Source: Peptostreptococcus sp. D1
GTDB lineage: Bacteria > Bacillota > Clostridia > Peptostreptococcales > Peptostreptococcaceae
Length of the DNA: 64,000 bases
Reading direction: 5' to 3'
Assembly (NCBI RefSeq): GCF_900112955.1
Contig: NZ_FONP01000012.1
Coordinates: forward strand, 1 to 64,000
In this document: positions 1 to 7,949 of the stretch, piece after piece
Layout: each line of letters begins with the position of its first letter
Numbering within the stretch: the first letter of the stretch is position 1
Program-made: the position numbers and the translations under genes
Notes under the pieces: generated by a model
Databases searched by the model: none
The model's input: only the letters and a program-made list of their open reading frames with translations
Told to the model about the DNA's origin: nothing

Positions 1-100
1 CATCGACAAAAACTGTAAAGCCTTCATGCTTTCCTATTCCAACTCCATTTTGTCCGATATCAACAATCTCACATCTATACTTTTTGTTTTTTTCTAGCAT
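1..100 (-). CDS. rlmD: 23S rRNA (uracil-5-)-methyltransferase RlmD, N-terminal fragment
   Basis: Only the first 33 codons are present; the gene runs off the left edge. The visible protein starts MLEKNKKYRCEIVDIGQNG and continues GVGIGKHEGFTVFVD, the typical start of the TRAM RNA-binding domain in RlmD/RumA-type 23S rRNA uracil methyltransferases. The ATG at 98-100 is preceded by a strong CGGAGGAG ribosome binding site. The catalytic methyltransferase domain is outside the window. Other TRAM-domain enzymes such as MiaB or TrmA-like proteins are possible, but TRAM at the extreme N-terminus favours RlmD. Confidence 0.75.
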   Translation of the reverse strand, partial: MLEKNKKYRCEIVDIGQNGVGIGKHEGFTVFVD

Positions 101-140
101 TACTCCTCCGTATTTTTTCAAATCATATAAACTGATTACA

Positions 141-330
141 TTATATCTATTTATACTATTATATTTATTTATATCACTATATTCATTTATATCACTATAT
201 TTATTTATATCACTATATCTATTTATATCACTATATCTATTTATATCACTATATCTATTTATATCATTATATCTATTTATATCATTATATCTATTTATAT
301 CATTATATCTATTTATATCATTATATCAAA
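141..330. repeat. 18-bp AT-rich minisatellite, about ten units
   Basis: About ten tandem copies of an 18-bp unit, ATATCTATTTATATCACT, with C/T variation at one position and more divergent copies at the left end. It lies between the rlmD start and the pyk terminator. Any reading frame across it is a low-complexity artefact, so it is non-coding. Copy number is likely variable between strains. Confidence 0.9.
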
Positions 331-462
331 ATATCAAAAATTTCGGCATATTATCTAGTGACAAAATTTGTTACATAGCTCTAGCATCTAAATATTTTCC
401 AACTTGTAATTTATCATGAATACCTTGTCATGTCAATATGAAGGCAACACTATTATTTTACA

Positions 463-525
463 CACTATTATTATTTGTCAACACATATGTTAGGCTATCT
501 TAGTTGTCAACACATATATTACACC
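463..525. repeat. 29-bp direct repeat, locus 1 (upstream of rlmD)
   Basis: Two and a half tandem copies of a unit resembling TACACTATCTTAGTTGTC followed by AACACATATGT. The TGTCAA cores lie at 476-481 and 505-510, exactly 29 bp apart. On the minus strand each core reads TTGACA, a -35-like hexamer pointing to rlmD. The same family recurs at 52741-52806 with the same spacing. Confidence 0.7.
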
Positions 526-547
526 AACCATCACTATTCAAAAAAAC

Positions 548-597
548 ATAGCTGTAAATTACTTAGGGTGATATTGCCTTAGTATTTAAAGCTATGC
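548..597 (-). terminator. Intrinsic terminator of the pfkA-pyk operon
   Basis: On the minus strand, CATAGCT pairs with AGCTATG at the base of a long imperfect hairpin. An inner TAAAT/ATTTA helix extends it, and seven T residues follow. It lies about 50 bp after the pyk stop. Confidence 0.75.
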
Positions 598-645
598 TTT
601 TAAGTTTCATTATTTTATTATAAGAAATAGTAATGCTTGAATGTA

Positions 646-2403
646 TTAATTATTAATATTTTCTTCTCTAGTTACTCCTCCATATGAAGGTTCAACTATT
701 ATTTTATTACCTGTTTTAACCTTTTTAGTCACATCTGGAACTGAAACAATTACCGGTATTCCGAGGTTTATTCCGACGATTGCTGCATGTGAAGTCATTC
801 CACCAGTTTCGGTTACTATCGCTGCTGATTTTTCCATATAAGGTAGCATTTCTCTGTCTGTTCCAACAGTTACCAAGATATCTCCCTGATTAAATTCTTC
901 ACATTTTTCTCCAGGAAGAACGACTCTAGCAGTACCTTCGACAAATGCCTTACCTATACCTACACCTCTCCCAATAAATTCTGAAATCACACTTACTCTT
1001 ATCATATTTGTTTTTCCAGTTTTTCCAACAGGCACTCCAGCTGTTACGACAACGATGTCACTAGGCTGTACGAACCCCGCTTTTTTTGTAGCTTCTATTG
1101 ATGCTTCAACTAATTCGTCAGTGCTTTCTGCCAATTCACTCTTAACTGGATATGTACCCCAAACCAATGATAATTTTCTCATTACTTTGTCACTTTGTGT
1201 CGCTGCGATTATAGGTGCCTGAGGTCTGAATTTCGATACCATTCTAGTCGTATATCCAGAGGAAGTACACGTTATTATCGCTTTAGCATTTAAATCCATA
1301 GCTGTCGTACAAGTTGCGTGACTTATTGCATCTGTAACCTTGATTCCACTACAAAGCGAATTCTTTTGATTTCCAACGCTATAGTCAAGTGTTTCTTCTG
1401 TTCTAATAGCTATTCTATTCATAGTTTTTACAGCTTCTATTGGATATTTCCCAGCCGCAGTTTCACCAGATAGCATTATTGCATCAGTTCCGTCATAAAT
1501 CGCATTGGCTACATCTGTTACCTCCGCTCTAGTTGGTCTTGGATTTCTAATCATTGAATCCATCATCTGAGTTGCTGTAATAACAGGCTTAGCCAATTCA
1601 TTACATTTCTTTATTATCATCTTTTGTACAATCGGAACCTCTTCTCCAGGAATTTCAACTCCCATATCACCTCTTGCAATCATTATTCCGTCAGAAACTT
1701 GAAGAATTGAATCTATGTTATCAACACCTTCTTGACTTTCGATTTTCGATATTATTTGAATATCTGAAGCATCGTTGTTTTCAAGCACCTTTCTAATTTC
1801 TAAAACATCAGAGGCTTTTCTTACAAATGATGCTGCTATAAAATCTATACCTTGCTCAATTCCAAACTCTATATCTGAAATATCCTTGTCAGTAATTGCC
1901 GGTAGATTGATTACAACACCTGGCAGATTTACCCCCTTCTTTGATGATATTTTCCCAGAATTTTTTACAACAGTCAATATGTCATTTCCTTCAATCTCCT
2001 TGATTAGCAACTCTATCAAACCGTCATCAAGTAATATTTTATCACCAACTTTTACATCATTGACCATATTTTTATATGAAACAGTACACCTTTCACTATT
2101 ACCCACACATTCATCCATAGTAACTGTAAATTCAGCACCCTCTTCCAAAATTACAGGTTCCTCAAAATCACCTGTTCTAATCTCAGGTCCTTTTGTATCC
2201 AACAGAATAGCAATCGGCATCTCCAATTCTTCTCTAATTCTCTTCGTCCTATCCATTCTAGCTTTGTGTTCCTCATGTGATCCATGAGAAAAATTAAATC
2301 TACATACGTTTAATCCATTCAACGCCAGATCTCTCAATACATCATCAGAATCGGTTGCCGGTCCCATTGTACACACTATTTTTGTTTTCTTTAAACTAAC
2401 CAT
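646..2403 (-). CDS. pyk: Pyruvate kinase with C-terminal PEP-utiliser-like domain
   Basis: Cytosolic enzyme converting phosphoenolpyruvate and ADP to pyruvate and ATP, the last ATP step of glycolysis. The protein opens with KKTKIVCTMGPATDS and has the ISKIESQEG and MIARGDMGVE motifs of the catalytic barrel, with LSGETAAGKYP before the C domain. At about 585 residues it is longer than the roughly 475 of E. coli enzymes. The extra C-terminal 80-90 residues carry GGMTSHAAIVG, the PEP-utiliser swivelling-domain motif seen in Bacillus-type enzymes. The start at 2403 is chosen because GGGAG sits 8 bases upstream; an in-frame ATG at 2433 has no such site. pfkA lies 36 bp upstream, so both are probably co-transcribed. 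Confidence 0.97.
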   Translation of the reverse strand: MVSLKKTKIVCTMGPATDSDDVLRDLALNGLNVCRFNFSHGSHEEHKARMDRTKRIREELEMPIAILLDTKGPEIRTGDFEEPVILEEGAEFTVTMDECVGNSERCTVSYKNMVNDVKVGDKILLDDGLIELLIKEIEGNDILTVVKNSGKISSKKGVNLPGVVINLPAITDKDISDIEFGIEQGIDFIAASFVRKASDVLEIRKVLENNDASDIQIISKIESQEGVDNIDSILQVSDGIMIARGDMGVEIPGEEVPIVQKMIIKKCNELAKPVITATQMMDSMIRNPRPTRAEVTDVANAIYDGTDAIMLSGETAAGKYPIEAVKTMNRIAIRTEETLDYSVGNQKNSLCSGIKVTDAISHATCTTAMDLNAKAIITCTSSGYTTRMVSKFRPQAPIIAATQSDKVMRKLSLVWGTYPVKSELAESTDELVEASIEATKKAGFVQPSDIVVVTAGVPVGKTGKTNMIRVSVISEFIGRGVGIGKAFVEGTARVVLPGEKCEEFNQGDILVTVGTDREMLPYMEKSAAIVTETGGMTSHAAIVGINLGIPVIVSVPDVTKKVKTGNKIIVEPSYGGVTREENINN

Positions 2404-2439
2404 TTTGTTCACTCCCATTAAAATAAAAAACATATACGG

Positions 2440-3411
2440 CTATATCGATAGCACTTTGGCCATTTCGTAGCTTTCTTCGTCAAATTTCTTTTCTACAGCA
2501 AGTGCTTCATCTATATCCATATCAATAATCTCGTTATTTTTGATACCTACAACTCTACTACTTTTTCCCTCTATCAATAATTCAACAGCTTTATTTCCAA
2601 GCTTACTGGCAAGTATTCTATCAAATGCAGATGGTGCACCGCCTCTTTGAACATGTCCAAGAACTGTTATTCTAACATCTGCCTTATCCTCGTCTGTCAA
2701 CGCAGCCTTTAATCCAATAGCTCCATTTTCAATGCTTGTTGCACCTTCTGCTAAAACAATTATACTGTGCTTTTTTCCTCTTTTTTGAGTCGTCTTTAAT
2801 CGTTTTACAATTTCCTCAGTCTTTATATCTATTTCAGGTACGACTATTGATTCTGCTCCACCTGCCAAGCCTGCATAAAGAGCCAAATCTCCACAATGTC
2901 TACCCATCACTTCGACAATATTCACTCTATCGTGCGAAGAAGAAGTATCCCTTATTTTTGAAATAGCATCTATTATAGTATTCATAGCAGTGTCAAATCC
3001 AATTGTGTAATCAGTATACGCCAAATCATTGTCTATTGTCCCTGGAATTCCTATTGCTGAAACGCCAAGCTCGCATAGTTTTTTAGCTCCGTTAAATGTT
3101 CCATCACCACCAATTACTACCAAGCTTTCAATTCCAATTTTTTCCAAAATTTTTACAGCCTTTGCTCTTCCCTCTTCAGTTCTAAATTCATCACTTCTAG
3201 AAGATTTTAGTATCGTTCCACCTCTCTGGATAATATCACCTACAGATGATAAGTCCATTTCGACAAACTCCTCATTTAACAATCCCTTGTATCCCTTTTC
3301 GATTCCATATACTTTGTAGCCATAGTATATTGCTGTTCTGACAACGGCTCTAATGGCCGCATTCATTCCTGGAGCGTCTCCACCGCTTGTCAAAATACCT
3401 ATTGCCTTCAT
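2440..3411 (-). CDS. pfkA: ATP-dependent 6-phosphofructokinase
   Basis: Phosphorylates fructose 6-phosphate to fructose 1,6-bisphosphate, the committed step of glycolysis. At 323 residues it has the usual bacterial PfkA length. Visible motifs are the nucleotide-binding [17 protein letters not shown] at the N-terminus, [12 protein letters not shown], the catalytic [19 protein letters not shown], and [13 protein letters not shown] of the substrate site. The ATG at 3411 follows a strong AAGGAGG. The GGDGT glycine is kept, as in ATP-dependent rather than PPi-dependent enzymes. It is the first gene of the pfkA-pyk pair, the standard clostridial order. Confidence 0.97.
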   Translation of the reverse strand: MKAIGILTSGGDAPGMNAAIRAVVRTAIYYGYKVYGIEKGYKGLLNEEFVEMDLSSVGDIIQRGGTILKSSRSDEFRTEEGRAKAVKILEKIGIESLVVIGGDGTFNGAKKLCELGVSAIGIPGTIDNDLAYTDYTIGFDTAMNTIIDAISKIRDTSSSHDRVNIVEVMGRHCGDLALYAGLAGGAESIVVPEIDIKTEEIVKRLKTTQKRGKKHSIIVLAEGATSIENGAIGLKAALTDEDKADVRITVLGHVQRGGAPSAFDRILASKLGNKAVELLIEGKSSRVVGIKNNEIIDMDIDEALAVEKKFDEESYEMAKVLSI

Positions 3412-4223
3412 AATAATGCCTCCTTCTTACCATACTCACTTCACTTATTTTATTTTATGCACTTTATTTTTATGCACTTTATTTTTGTGTACATTATTTT
3501 TATGTTTTTTATTTCTATGTACTGCTTTTTCTTATTTTATATGCTTTATATATTACTCATTCCATTTATTATGTATTAATATACTATTTATTGCTTTTTC
3601 TCCAGTGTATCAATTTTCTTACATTGGCACAAAATACTTCAGTTCATAAAGCTTATTTTTTTAAAATAAAGGGACTAAATTCGTCCATCACAGATATTAT
3701 TATCCCATCATGGTTAAAAAATTTTGATGAAAAACATCCATCAACTGTTATTATAGCATATTGACACATTCTTGTACAATACTAAATCCCAAATGATAGC
3801 TTCAATTTTCAATAATCATTGATGGATAAGTTCAATAAACCTCATTCTAAGCATCCCAACACTCATACTGCTATGGAATTTATTCCTAAATTACTTAAGA
3901 AGCCACAAAAATTACATACACTCTTTTTTAATAAAATAAAAAATATCATTTCTGCTAATTATTAAATTTCATACACTAAAATATAAGTATATTTACATCG
4001 AATTTATATGAAAATTAAAAACACTATTATATCCATTTATACAATAGCTGCAATCTGCACTGTTTATTTGAGTTAATATATGAAAAAAAGCAAAAATTGT
4101 TTAAAAATTGTTTGTATACTTTGTTCTTTATTTTCCGATTATATATTTTTCCTAAATCGATTAATTTCGGGGATTCTCTCAAATAGAGCTTACAAATCCG
4201 AATTTTAAATATTTTAATTTTTT
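3412..4223. other. Long AT-rich intergenic region upstream of pfkA
   Basis: About 800 bp without a credible gene on either strand. The part next to pfkA holds the 15-bp repeats at 3448-3530. The remainder is AT-rich with short dyads but no tRNA, riboswitch or repeat that I recognise. The pfkA promoter should lie here, but only weak candidates are visible, for example TTGATA 17 bp from TAAATA on the minus strand near 3600. Confidence 0.6.
3448..3530. repeat. 15-bp AT-rich minisatellite in the pfkA leader
   Basis: Imperfect tandem copies of a 15-bp unit resembling TTTATGCACTTTATT, degenerating toward higher coordinates. It starts about 35 bp upstream of the pfkA start codon, so it probably lies in the 5' untranslated region or promoter. 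Together with the 18-bp array at 141-330 it flanks the glycolytic operon. Confidence 0.65.
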
Positions 4224-4261
4224 GTTACAGCATCAAGTCATAATTAGCTTGATGCCGTAAC
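4224..4261 (-). terminator. 14-bp stem hairpin after pyrE
   Basis: GTTACAGCATCAAG (4224-4237) faces CTTGATGCCGTAAC (4248-4261). The single mismatch becomes a G-U pair only in minus-strand RNA, giving a complete 14-bp stem in the pyrE transcript. It begins about 45 bp after the pyrE stop. No T-run follows, so it may be a 3' stabilising or processing hairpin rather than a classical terminator. Confidence 0.5.
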
Positions 4262-4304
4262 AGTTTAATATCCATATTGATTCTATTGTCAAACTATCAA
4301 ACAC

Positions 4305-4889
4305 TTATTTATTATCTTTAAATTCTCTACTTCCTGGTTTTACCAAATCTATTTTTCCTTCATTACAAAGTGGGCAATTATCAGATTCATATACCTGTAT
4401 ATCTATATCAATAGCACTATATATAGGCATTCCAATATCATCCTTTGTTCTATTTGCAATACAGGCAACACCGATTACATTTCCACCAAGACCTTCAAGA
4501 ACCTTCTTTGTTTCGATTGTAGACTTGCCCGTAGTTACTACATCTTCGGCTATTATTATTTTAGCCCCCGGTTTAACTTCAAACCCTCTTCTAAGCTCCA
4601 TTATATTATTTTTTCTTTCTGTAAATACAGCCTCTTTTCCTAACTGTCTTCCTAATTCGTATGAAACAATGACACCTCCCATTGCTGGACCAACAACTAA
4701 ATCTATATCCAAAGCCTTAATCTTTTCTACTACTAGGCTAAGTATTTTTTCAGCTTTGTCTGGGAATCTTAACACCTTTGCACATTGAACATATCTATTT
4801 GAATGCTTTCCAGATGAAAGCAAAAAATGCCCTTCTAATAACGCATCACATTCCTTTAATATTTCAATTACATCTATCTTATTTTCCAT
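4305..4889 (-). CDS. pyrE: Orotate phosphoribosyltransferase
   Basis: Converts orotate and PRPP to orotidine 5'-monophosphate in de novo pyrimidine synthesis. The protein is about 194 residues, normal for PyrE. The substrate motif [16 protein letters not shown] is near residue 25. The PRPP loop [13 protein letters not shown] lies near residue 110. The start at 4889 is chosen because GGAGG lies 5 bases upstream; the longer reading begins with TTG inside that site. It follows pyrD in the same orientation across about 130 bp of AT-rich sequence, so it may have its own promoter. Confidence 0.95.
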   Translation of the reverse strand: MENKIDVIEILKECDALLEGHFLLSSGKHSNRYVQCAKVLRFPDKAEKILSLVVEKIKALDIDLVVGPAMGGVIVSYELGRQLGKEAVFTERKNNIMELRRGFEVKPGAKIIIAEDVVTTGKSTIETKKVLEGLGGNVIGVACIANRTKDDIGMPIYSAIDIDIQVYESDNCPLCNEGKIDLVKPGSREFKDNK

Positions 4890-5020
4890 TATATCCTCCA
4901 ATTACTTTTTAAAACTAGAATATATTCTAACCGATATTATATTATTATATATCATATTTTATTTCTTTATATTTTCTTTTTTATTATATTATCTTTTCTA
5001 TATTACATTATTCTTTTATA

Positions 5021-5923
5021 CTATACTATTCCTCGAATTTCATCAAGAGATTTTATTCCTCTAGAATCTATAAAGTAGTTCAATTCCTCTATTATATCCT
5101 TTCCGATAGTAGGGTTGACGAAATTTGCAGTACCTATTTGAACACAGGTTGCTCCAGCCATGATAAATTCTATTACATCTCTGGCACACATAATACCACC
5201 CATACCGATTACCGGAATTTTCACAGCCTTGCTCACTTCATATACCATTCTTAAAGCAATCGGCTTGATCGCTGGTCCTGAAAGTCCAGCTGTAACATTT
5301 TCAAAGACAGGTCGTCTGTTTTCTACATCAATCGCAAGAGCCTTGAACGTATTGACCAACGAAACTCCATCAGCACCTTCTTCCTCACATACCCTTGCCA
5401 TTTCAACTATATCCTCTGCATTAGGTGACAGTTTAACAATGAGAGGCTTTGAAGTGGCTTTTCTAACTGCTCTTACAACTTCTCTGGCTATTTCTGATTT
5501 TATTCCAAAAGCCATTCCTCCATGTTTTACATTGGGACATGATATATTTAGTTCCACAATATCAAAATCTTTGTCATTCAGCAACCTTGCACCTTCTACA
5601 TAGTCATCCTCGCATCCACCGCCTAGATTTACTATTCTACAAGCATCAAGCTTTGAAAAATACGGCAGCTCGTTTTTGATAAATCCTTCAACACCGGGAT
5701 TTTCAAGCCCAACACTATTCATCATCCCAGAAGGTGTTTCATATACTCTAAGACCGTTATTGCCATCTCTTTTTTCAAATGTAAGCCCTTTTGAGCTTAT
5801 TCCACCAAGAGAATTTATATCATAGAGCTCTCCATATTCTCTACCAAATCCAAACGTTCCAGATGCCATGATGATGGGATTTTTTAACTCTATTCCACAT
5901 AAATTTACTTTTAAATCAGCCAT
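5021..5923 (-). CDS. pyrD: Dihydroorotate dehydrogenase B, catalytic subunit
   Basis: FMN-containing catalytic subunit of the NAD-linked class 1B dihydroorotate dehydrogenase, oxidising dihydroorotate to orotate. It starts [18 protein letters not shown] and carries [24 protein letters not shown] contains the catalytic cysteine typical of class 1. GIGGIM-like [12 protein letters not shown] and QIGTANF form the FMN phosphate site near the C-terminus. Its ATG overlaps the pyrK stop (TAATG), implying translational coupling with its electron-transfer partner. Its length of 300 residues is typical. Confidence 0.96.
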   Translation of the reverse strand: MADLKVNLCGIELKNPIIMASGTFGFGREYGELYDINSLGGISSKGLTFEKRDGNNGLRVYETPSGMMNSVGLENPGVEGFIKNELPYFSKLDACRIVNLGGGCEDDYVEGARLLNDKDFDIVELNISCPNVKHGGMAFGIKSEIAREVVRAVRKATSKPLIVKLSPNAEDIVEMARVCEEEGADGVSLVNTFKALAIDVENRRPVFENVTAGLSGPAIKPIALRMVYEVSKAVKIPVIGMGGIMCARDVIEFIMAGATCVQIGTANFVNPTIGKDIIEELNYFIDSRGIKSLDEIRGIV

Positions 5924-6612
5924 TATAATATCACGTCCTCTCCCCAAAACACCGGTCCATCTTTGCAAGTTCTCTTATTTCCATCTTTTGTCTTGCAAGT
6001 ACACACCAAGCACGCTCCGACACCACAAGCCATATGATTTTCCAAAGATACTTGAACCCTTACATTCTTATTCCTCGTCAAATCCAAAATCTTTTTCATC
6101 ATGGGAGTTGGACCACAAACAATTATATGATCATATTTATTAAAATCGATAATATCTGTAATAAATGTATCTCCTACAGTCGTAAAAAGATTGTCACATA
6201 CATTTTCAAAATCATCGACAGCAATTCTATCTTCCCTAAAACCTAAATAAACATCACAGTTGGGAATATTTTTTGCAACCATATAAAGTGGTGCAATTCC
6301 CACTCCACCGCCTACCAAAGCAACTCTTCCACTTACTTTTTCAAATCCGTTTCCATACGGACCTTGTAGTTCAATTTCATCACCTTTTTTGAGATTTGAG
6401 ATTATTTTTGTTCCCTCACCTACGACCTTGTAGAGAAAGCTAATACCCTCCTCGTCTATATCATATATACTTATTGGTCTAGAAAGTAACGGATATTTAT
6501 CCCAAGCTCTGAGCATAAAAAATTGACCCATCTTTGCCTCAAACGAGCCCTCAATCTTTATGTGAAACATCCCTTCTCCCACATATTTATTATCTAAAAC
6601 ATTATATATCAT
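5923..6612 (-). CDS. pyrK: Dihydroorotate dehydrogenase B, electron-transfer subunit PyrK
   Basis: FAD and [2Fe-2S] subunit passing electrons from PyrD to NAD+. The FAD-binding part shows [12 protein letters not shown] near residue 45, and GGVGIAPLY is the NAD-binding glycine motif. The C-terminal cluster ligands are in [13 protein letters not shown] with a later Cys in [10 protein letters not shown]. At 229 residues it is slightly shorter than the usual 250-260. The ATG at 6612 follows AAGGAGAT. It sits between pyrB (14 bp upstream) and pyrD (overlapping), giving the order pyrB-pyrK-pyrD. The presence of PyrK shows the enzyme is the NAD-dependent type. Confidence 0.95.
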   Translation of the reverse strand: MIYNVLDNKYVGEGMFHIKIEGSFEAKMGQFFMLRAWDKYPLLSRPISIYDIDEEGISFLYKVVGEGTKIISNLKKGDEIELQGPYGNGFEKVSGRVALVGGGVGIAPLYMVAKNIPNCDVYLGFREDRIAVDDFENVCDNLFTTVGDTFITDIIDFNKYDHIIVCGPTPMMKKILDLTRNKNVRVQVSLENHMACGVGACLVCTCKTKDGNKRTCKDGPVFWGEDVIL

Positions 6613-6625
6613 TCAAACTATCTCC

Positions 6626-7540
6626 TTACTTACTTATACCAAGCAGCTTCATTATCAATGCCATTCTGACATACATTCCATACTGAGCTTGCTCAAAATA
6701 CATTGCTCTGCTATCGTTATCAACATCAGTTGAAATTTCATTGACTCTCGGTAATGGATGCATTACTATCATATCCGCCTTTGCATTCTCCATTTTTTTT
6801 GAATCAAGAATGTATATGTCTTTCAATTTTTCATATTCAGCCTTATCTTCAAATCTTTCTCTCTGAATTCTTGTCATATATAATATGTCCAGCTCTGCAA
6901 TTGAATCATCTAAGTTATCGGTTTCAATGTACTGAGTATCTCCCAAACCATTCAATACGTATTCGGGCATTTTTAATTCTTCCGGAGAAATGAACACAAA
7001 TTTAATATTTTTGTATCTCGACATCGCCTTTGCCAAAGAATGTACTGTTCTTCCGTATTTTAAATCGCCACACATTCCTATTGTAAGATTGTCTAGCCTT
7101 TTCATACATAATTTTATTGTAAGTAAATCTGTTAAGGTCTGGGTTGGGTGTTGATTTCCTCCATCACCAGCATTGATGAATGGAACACTACTGACTGAAG
7201 CTACCTGTTGAGCAGCACCGGATTGTGGATGTCTCATTGCAATAATATCCACATATTTAGACACTGTCGTAATCGTATCCTCCAAGCTTTCTCCCTTTGA
7301 AACAGATGAAGCATTTGGATCGGAAAAGCCTATTATCTTCCCTCCCAATCTACTCATAGCAGCCTCAAAGCTAAGCCTAGTTCTCGTTGACGGTTCATAG
7401 AATAACGTAGCCATTAAATATCCTTCACATACCTTTATATATTCTCTTGGATTTTGTTTAATTTGCATACCAAGCTCAATTATTGAGTCGATTTCTTCGA
7501 CTGTGAAATCATCTGGCTTCACTAAATGTTTATTTTTCAT
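6626..7540 (-). CDS. pyrB: Aspartate carbamoyltransferase catalytic subunit
   Basis: Condenses carbamoyl phosphate with aspartate to N-carbamoyl-aspartate, the first committed pyrimidine step. [15 protein letters not shown] is the carbamoyl-phosphate loop, [11 protein letters not shown] follows, and [11 protein letters not shown] is the C-terminal aspartate-site motif. At 304 residues it has the usual length. The start at 7540 is fixed by AAGGAGG 5 bases upstream; a longer frame to 7636 would run through the promoter and leader. No pyrI regulatory-chain gene is nearby. A hairpin matching the PyrR recognition loop lies next to the ribosome binding site, and a sigma-A promoter is at 7605-7632. 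Confidence 0.96.
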   Translation of the reverse strand: MKNKHLVKPDDFTVEEIDSIIELGMQIKQNPREYIKVCEGYLMATLFYEPSTRTRLSFEAAMSRLGGKIIGFSDPNASSVSKGESLEDTITTVSKYVDIIAMRHPQSGAAQQVASVSSVPFINAGDGGNQHPTQTLTDLLTIKLCMKRLDNLTIGMCGDLKYGRTVHSLAKAMSRYKNIKFVFISPEELKMPEYVLNGLGDTQYIETDNLDDSIAELDILYMTRIQRERFEDKAEYEKLKDIYILDSKKMENAKADMIVMHPLPRVNEISTDVDNDSRAMYFEQAQYGMYVRMALIMKLLGISK

Positions 7541-7552
7541 ATTTTCCTCCTT

Positions 7553-7572
7553 TTTGGCCTCACGGAACCAAA
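7553..7572 (-). promoter_or_regulatory. Candidate PyrR-binding hairpin at the pyrB ribosome binding site
   Basis: In the pyrB leader RNA, TTTGG pairs with CCAAA around GGTTCCGTGAGGCC. That sequence agrees at 12 of 14 positions with the PyrR loop consensus ARUCCNGNGAGGYU, including the invariant GNGAGG part and a CC-GUGA-GG cap. The AAGGAGG ribosome binding site begins within a few bases of the stem. This position implies repression of translation by PyrR with UMP/UTP rather than transcription attenuation. The PyrR gene is not in the window. Confidence 0.6.
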
Positions 7573-7604
7573 TTAAAATACAGAATAAATATCTTCTTAG
7601 AAAG

Positions 7605-7632
7605 ATTATCATTTTTTTGGTACTTTTGTCAA
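7605..7632 (-). promoter_or_regulatory. Sigma-A promoter of pyrB
   Basis: TTGACA (7627-7632 on the complement) is 16 bp from GATAAT (7605-7610). It is about 65 bp upstream of the pyrB start and just after the feo terminator. The -10 region is embedded in AATGATAATC, which also resembles part of a Fur box. Confidence 0.75.
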
Positions 7633-7669
7633 TCATTATTTTTATTGTCTAGAAAAATAATCAAAAAAA

Positions 7670-7732
7670 TAGCGTTGATCGAATTTCTACACTCATCCTT
7701 CGATAAAGTACAAAAATTTACCATCAACGCTA
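7670..7732 (-). terminator. Terminator of the feo operon
   Basis: On the minus strand TAGCGTTGAT pairs with ATCAACGCTA, enclosing a smaller ATCGAA/TTCGAT hairpin, and is followed by seven T residues and further T-rich sequence. It ends the feo transcript before the pyrB promoter. T residues also flank it on the other strand. Confidence 0.75.
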
Positions 7733-7787
7733 AATTTTTAAAGCCTATCTGCTGTTGCTTTTATATTTTATTATTGATACTGCCATA

Positions 7788-7931
7788 TTAATGGTTGTTT
7801 CTGCTGCTTGAGCAGGATCCACATCCACTTTCACTACAACCGGAGCACCCTCCGCTCTTTTTTAATTTTTTAATACTAAATCCAACCACAACAGTCAAGA
7901 CTATCAATACTAAGATTGTTGGCAAATTCAT
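7788..7931 (-). CDS. FeoB-associated Cys-rich membrane protein
   Basis: A 47-residue protein starting MNLPTILVLIVLTVVVGF, one membrane helix, followed by a basic KKLKK turn. A short Cys-rich tail follows, with five cysteines in CSGC, SGCGSC-like pattern. This is the layout of the small FeoB-associated Cys-rich membrane proteins that take the place of FeoC in many Firmicutes. It lies 18 bp after feoB with an AGGAGG ribosome binding site before the ATG at 7931. The cysteines probably bind a metal or iron-sulfur cluster at the membrane; its exact role is not established. Confidence 0.85.
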   Translation of the reverse strand: MNLPTILVLIVLTVVVGFSIKKLKKSGGCSGCSESGCGSCSSSRNNH

Positions 7932-7949
7932 GCTATCGCCTCCTAAAAG

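Noticed and set aside
141-330. CRISPR-like array
   Set aside because: The 18-bp units are contiguous without unique spacers, and no cas genes are present in the window.
84-419. A 111-codon forward frame across the 18-bp repeats
   Set aside because: It consists of a repeated LYLFIS hexapeptide that follows from the minisatellite; it has no ribosome binding site and overlaps the rlmD start.
463-525. 29-bp repeats as a CRISPR remnant
   Set aside because: Repeats follow each other without spacers of 30-40 bp and are strongly degenerate; two copies per locus is too few.
1775-2287. Long forward frame opposite pyk, and similar frames opposite other genes
   Set aside because: They are antisense shadows of well-supported genes, without ribosome binding sites or family motifs.
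7670-7732. Possible pyr attenuator upstream of pyrB
   Set aside because: The pyrB promoter (7605-7632) is downstream of this terminator, so it cannot attenuate pyrB from that promoter; it better fits the end of the feo transcript.
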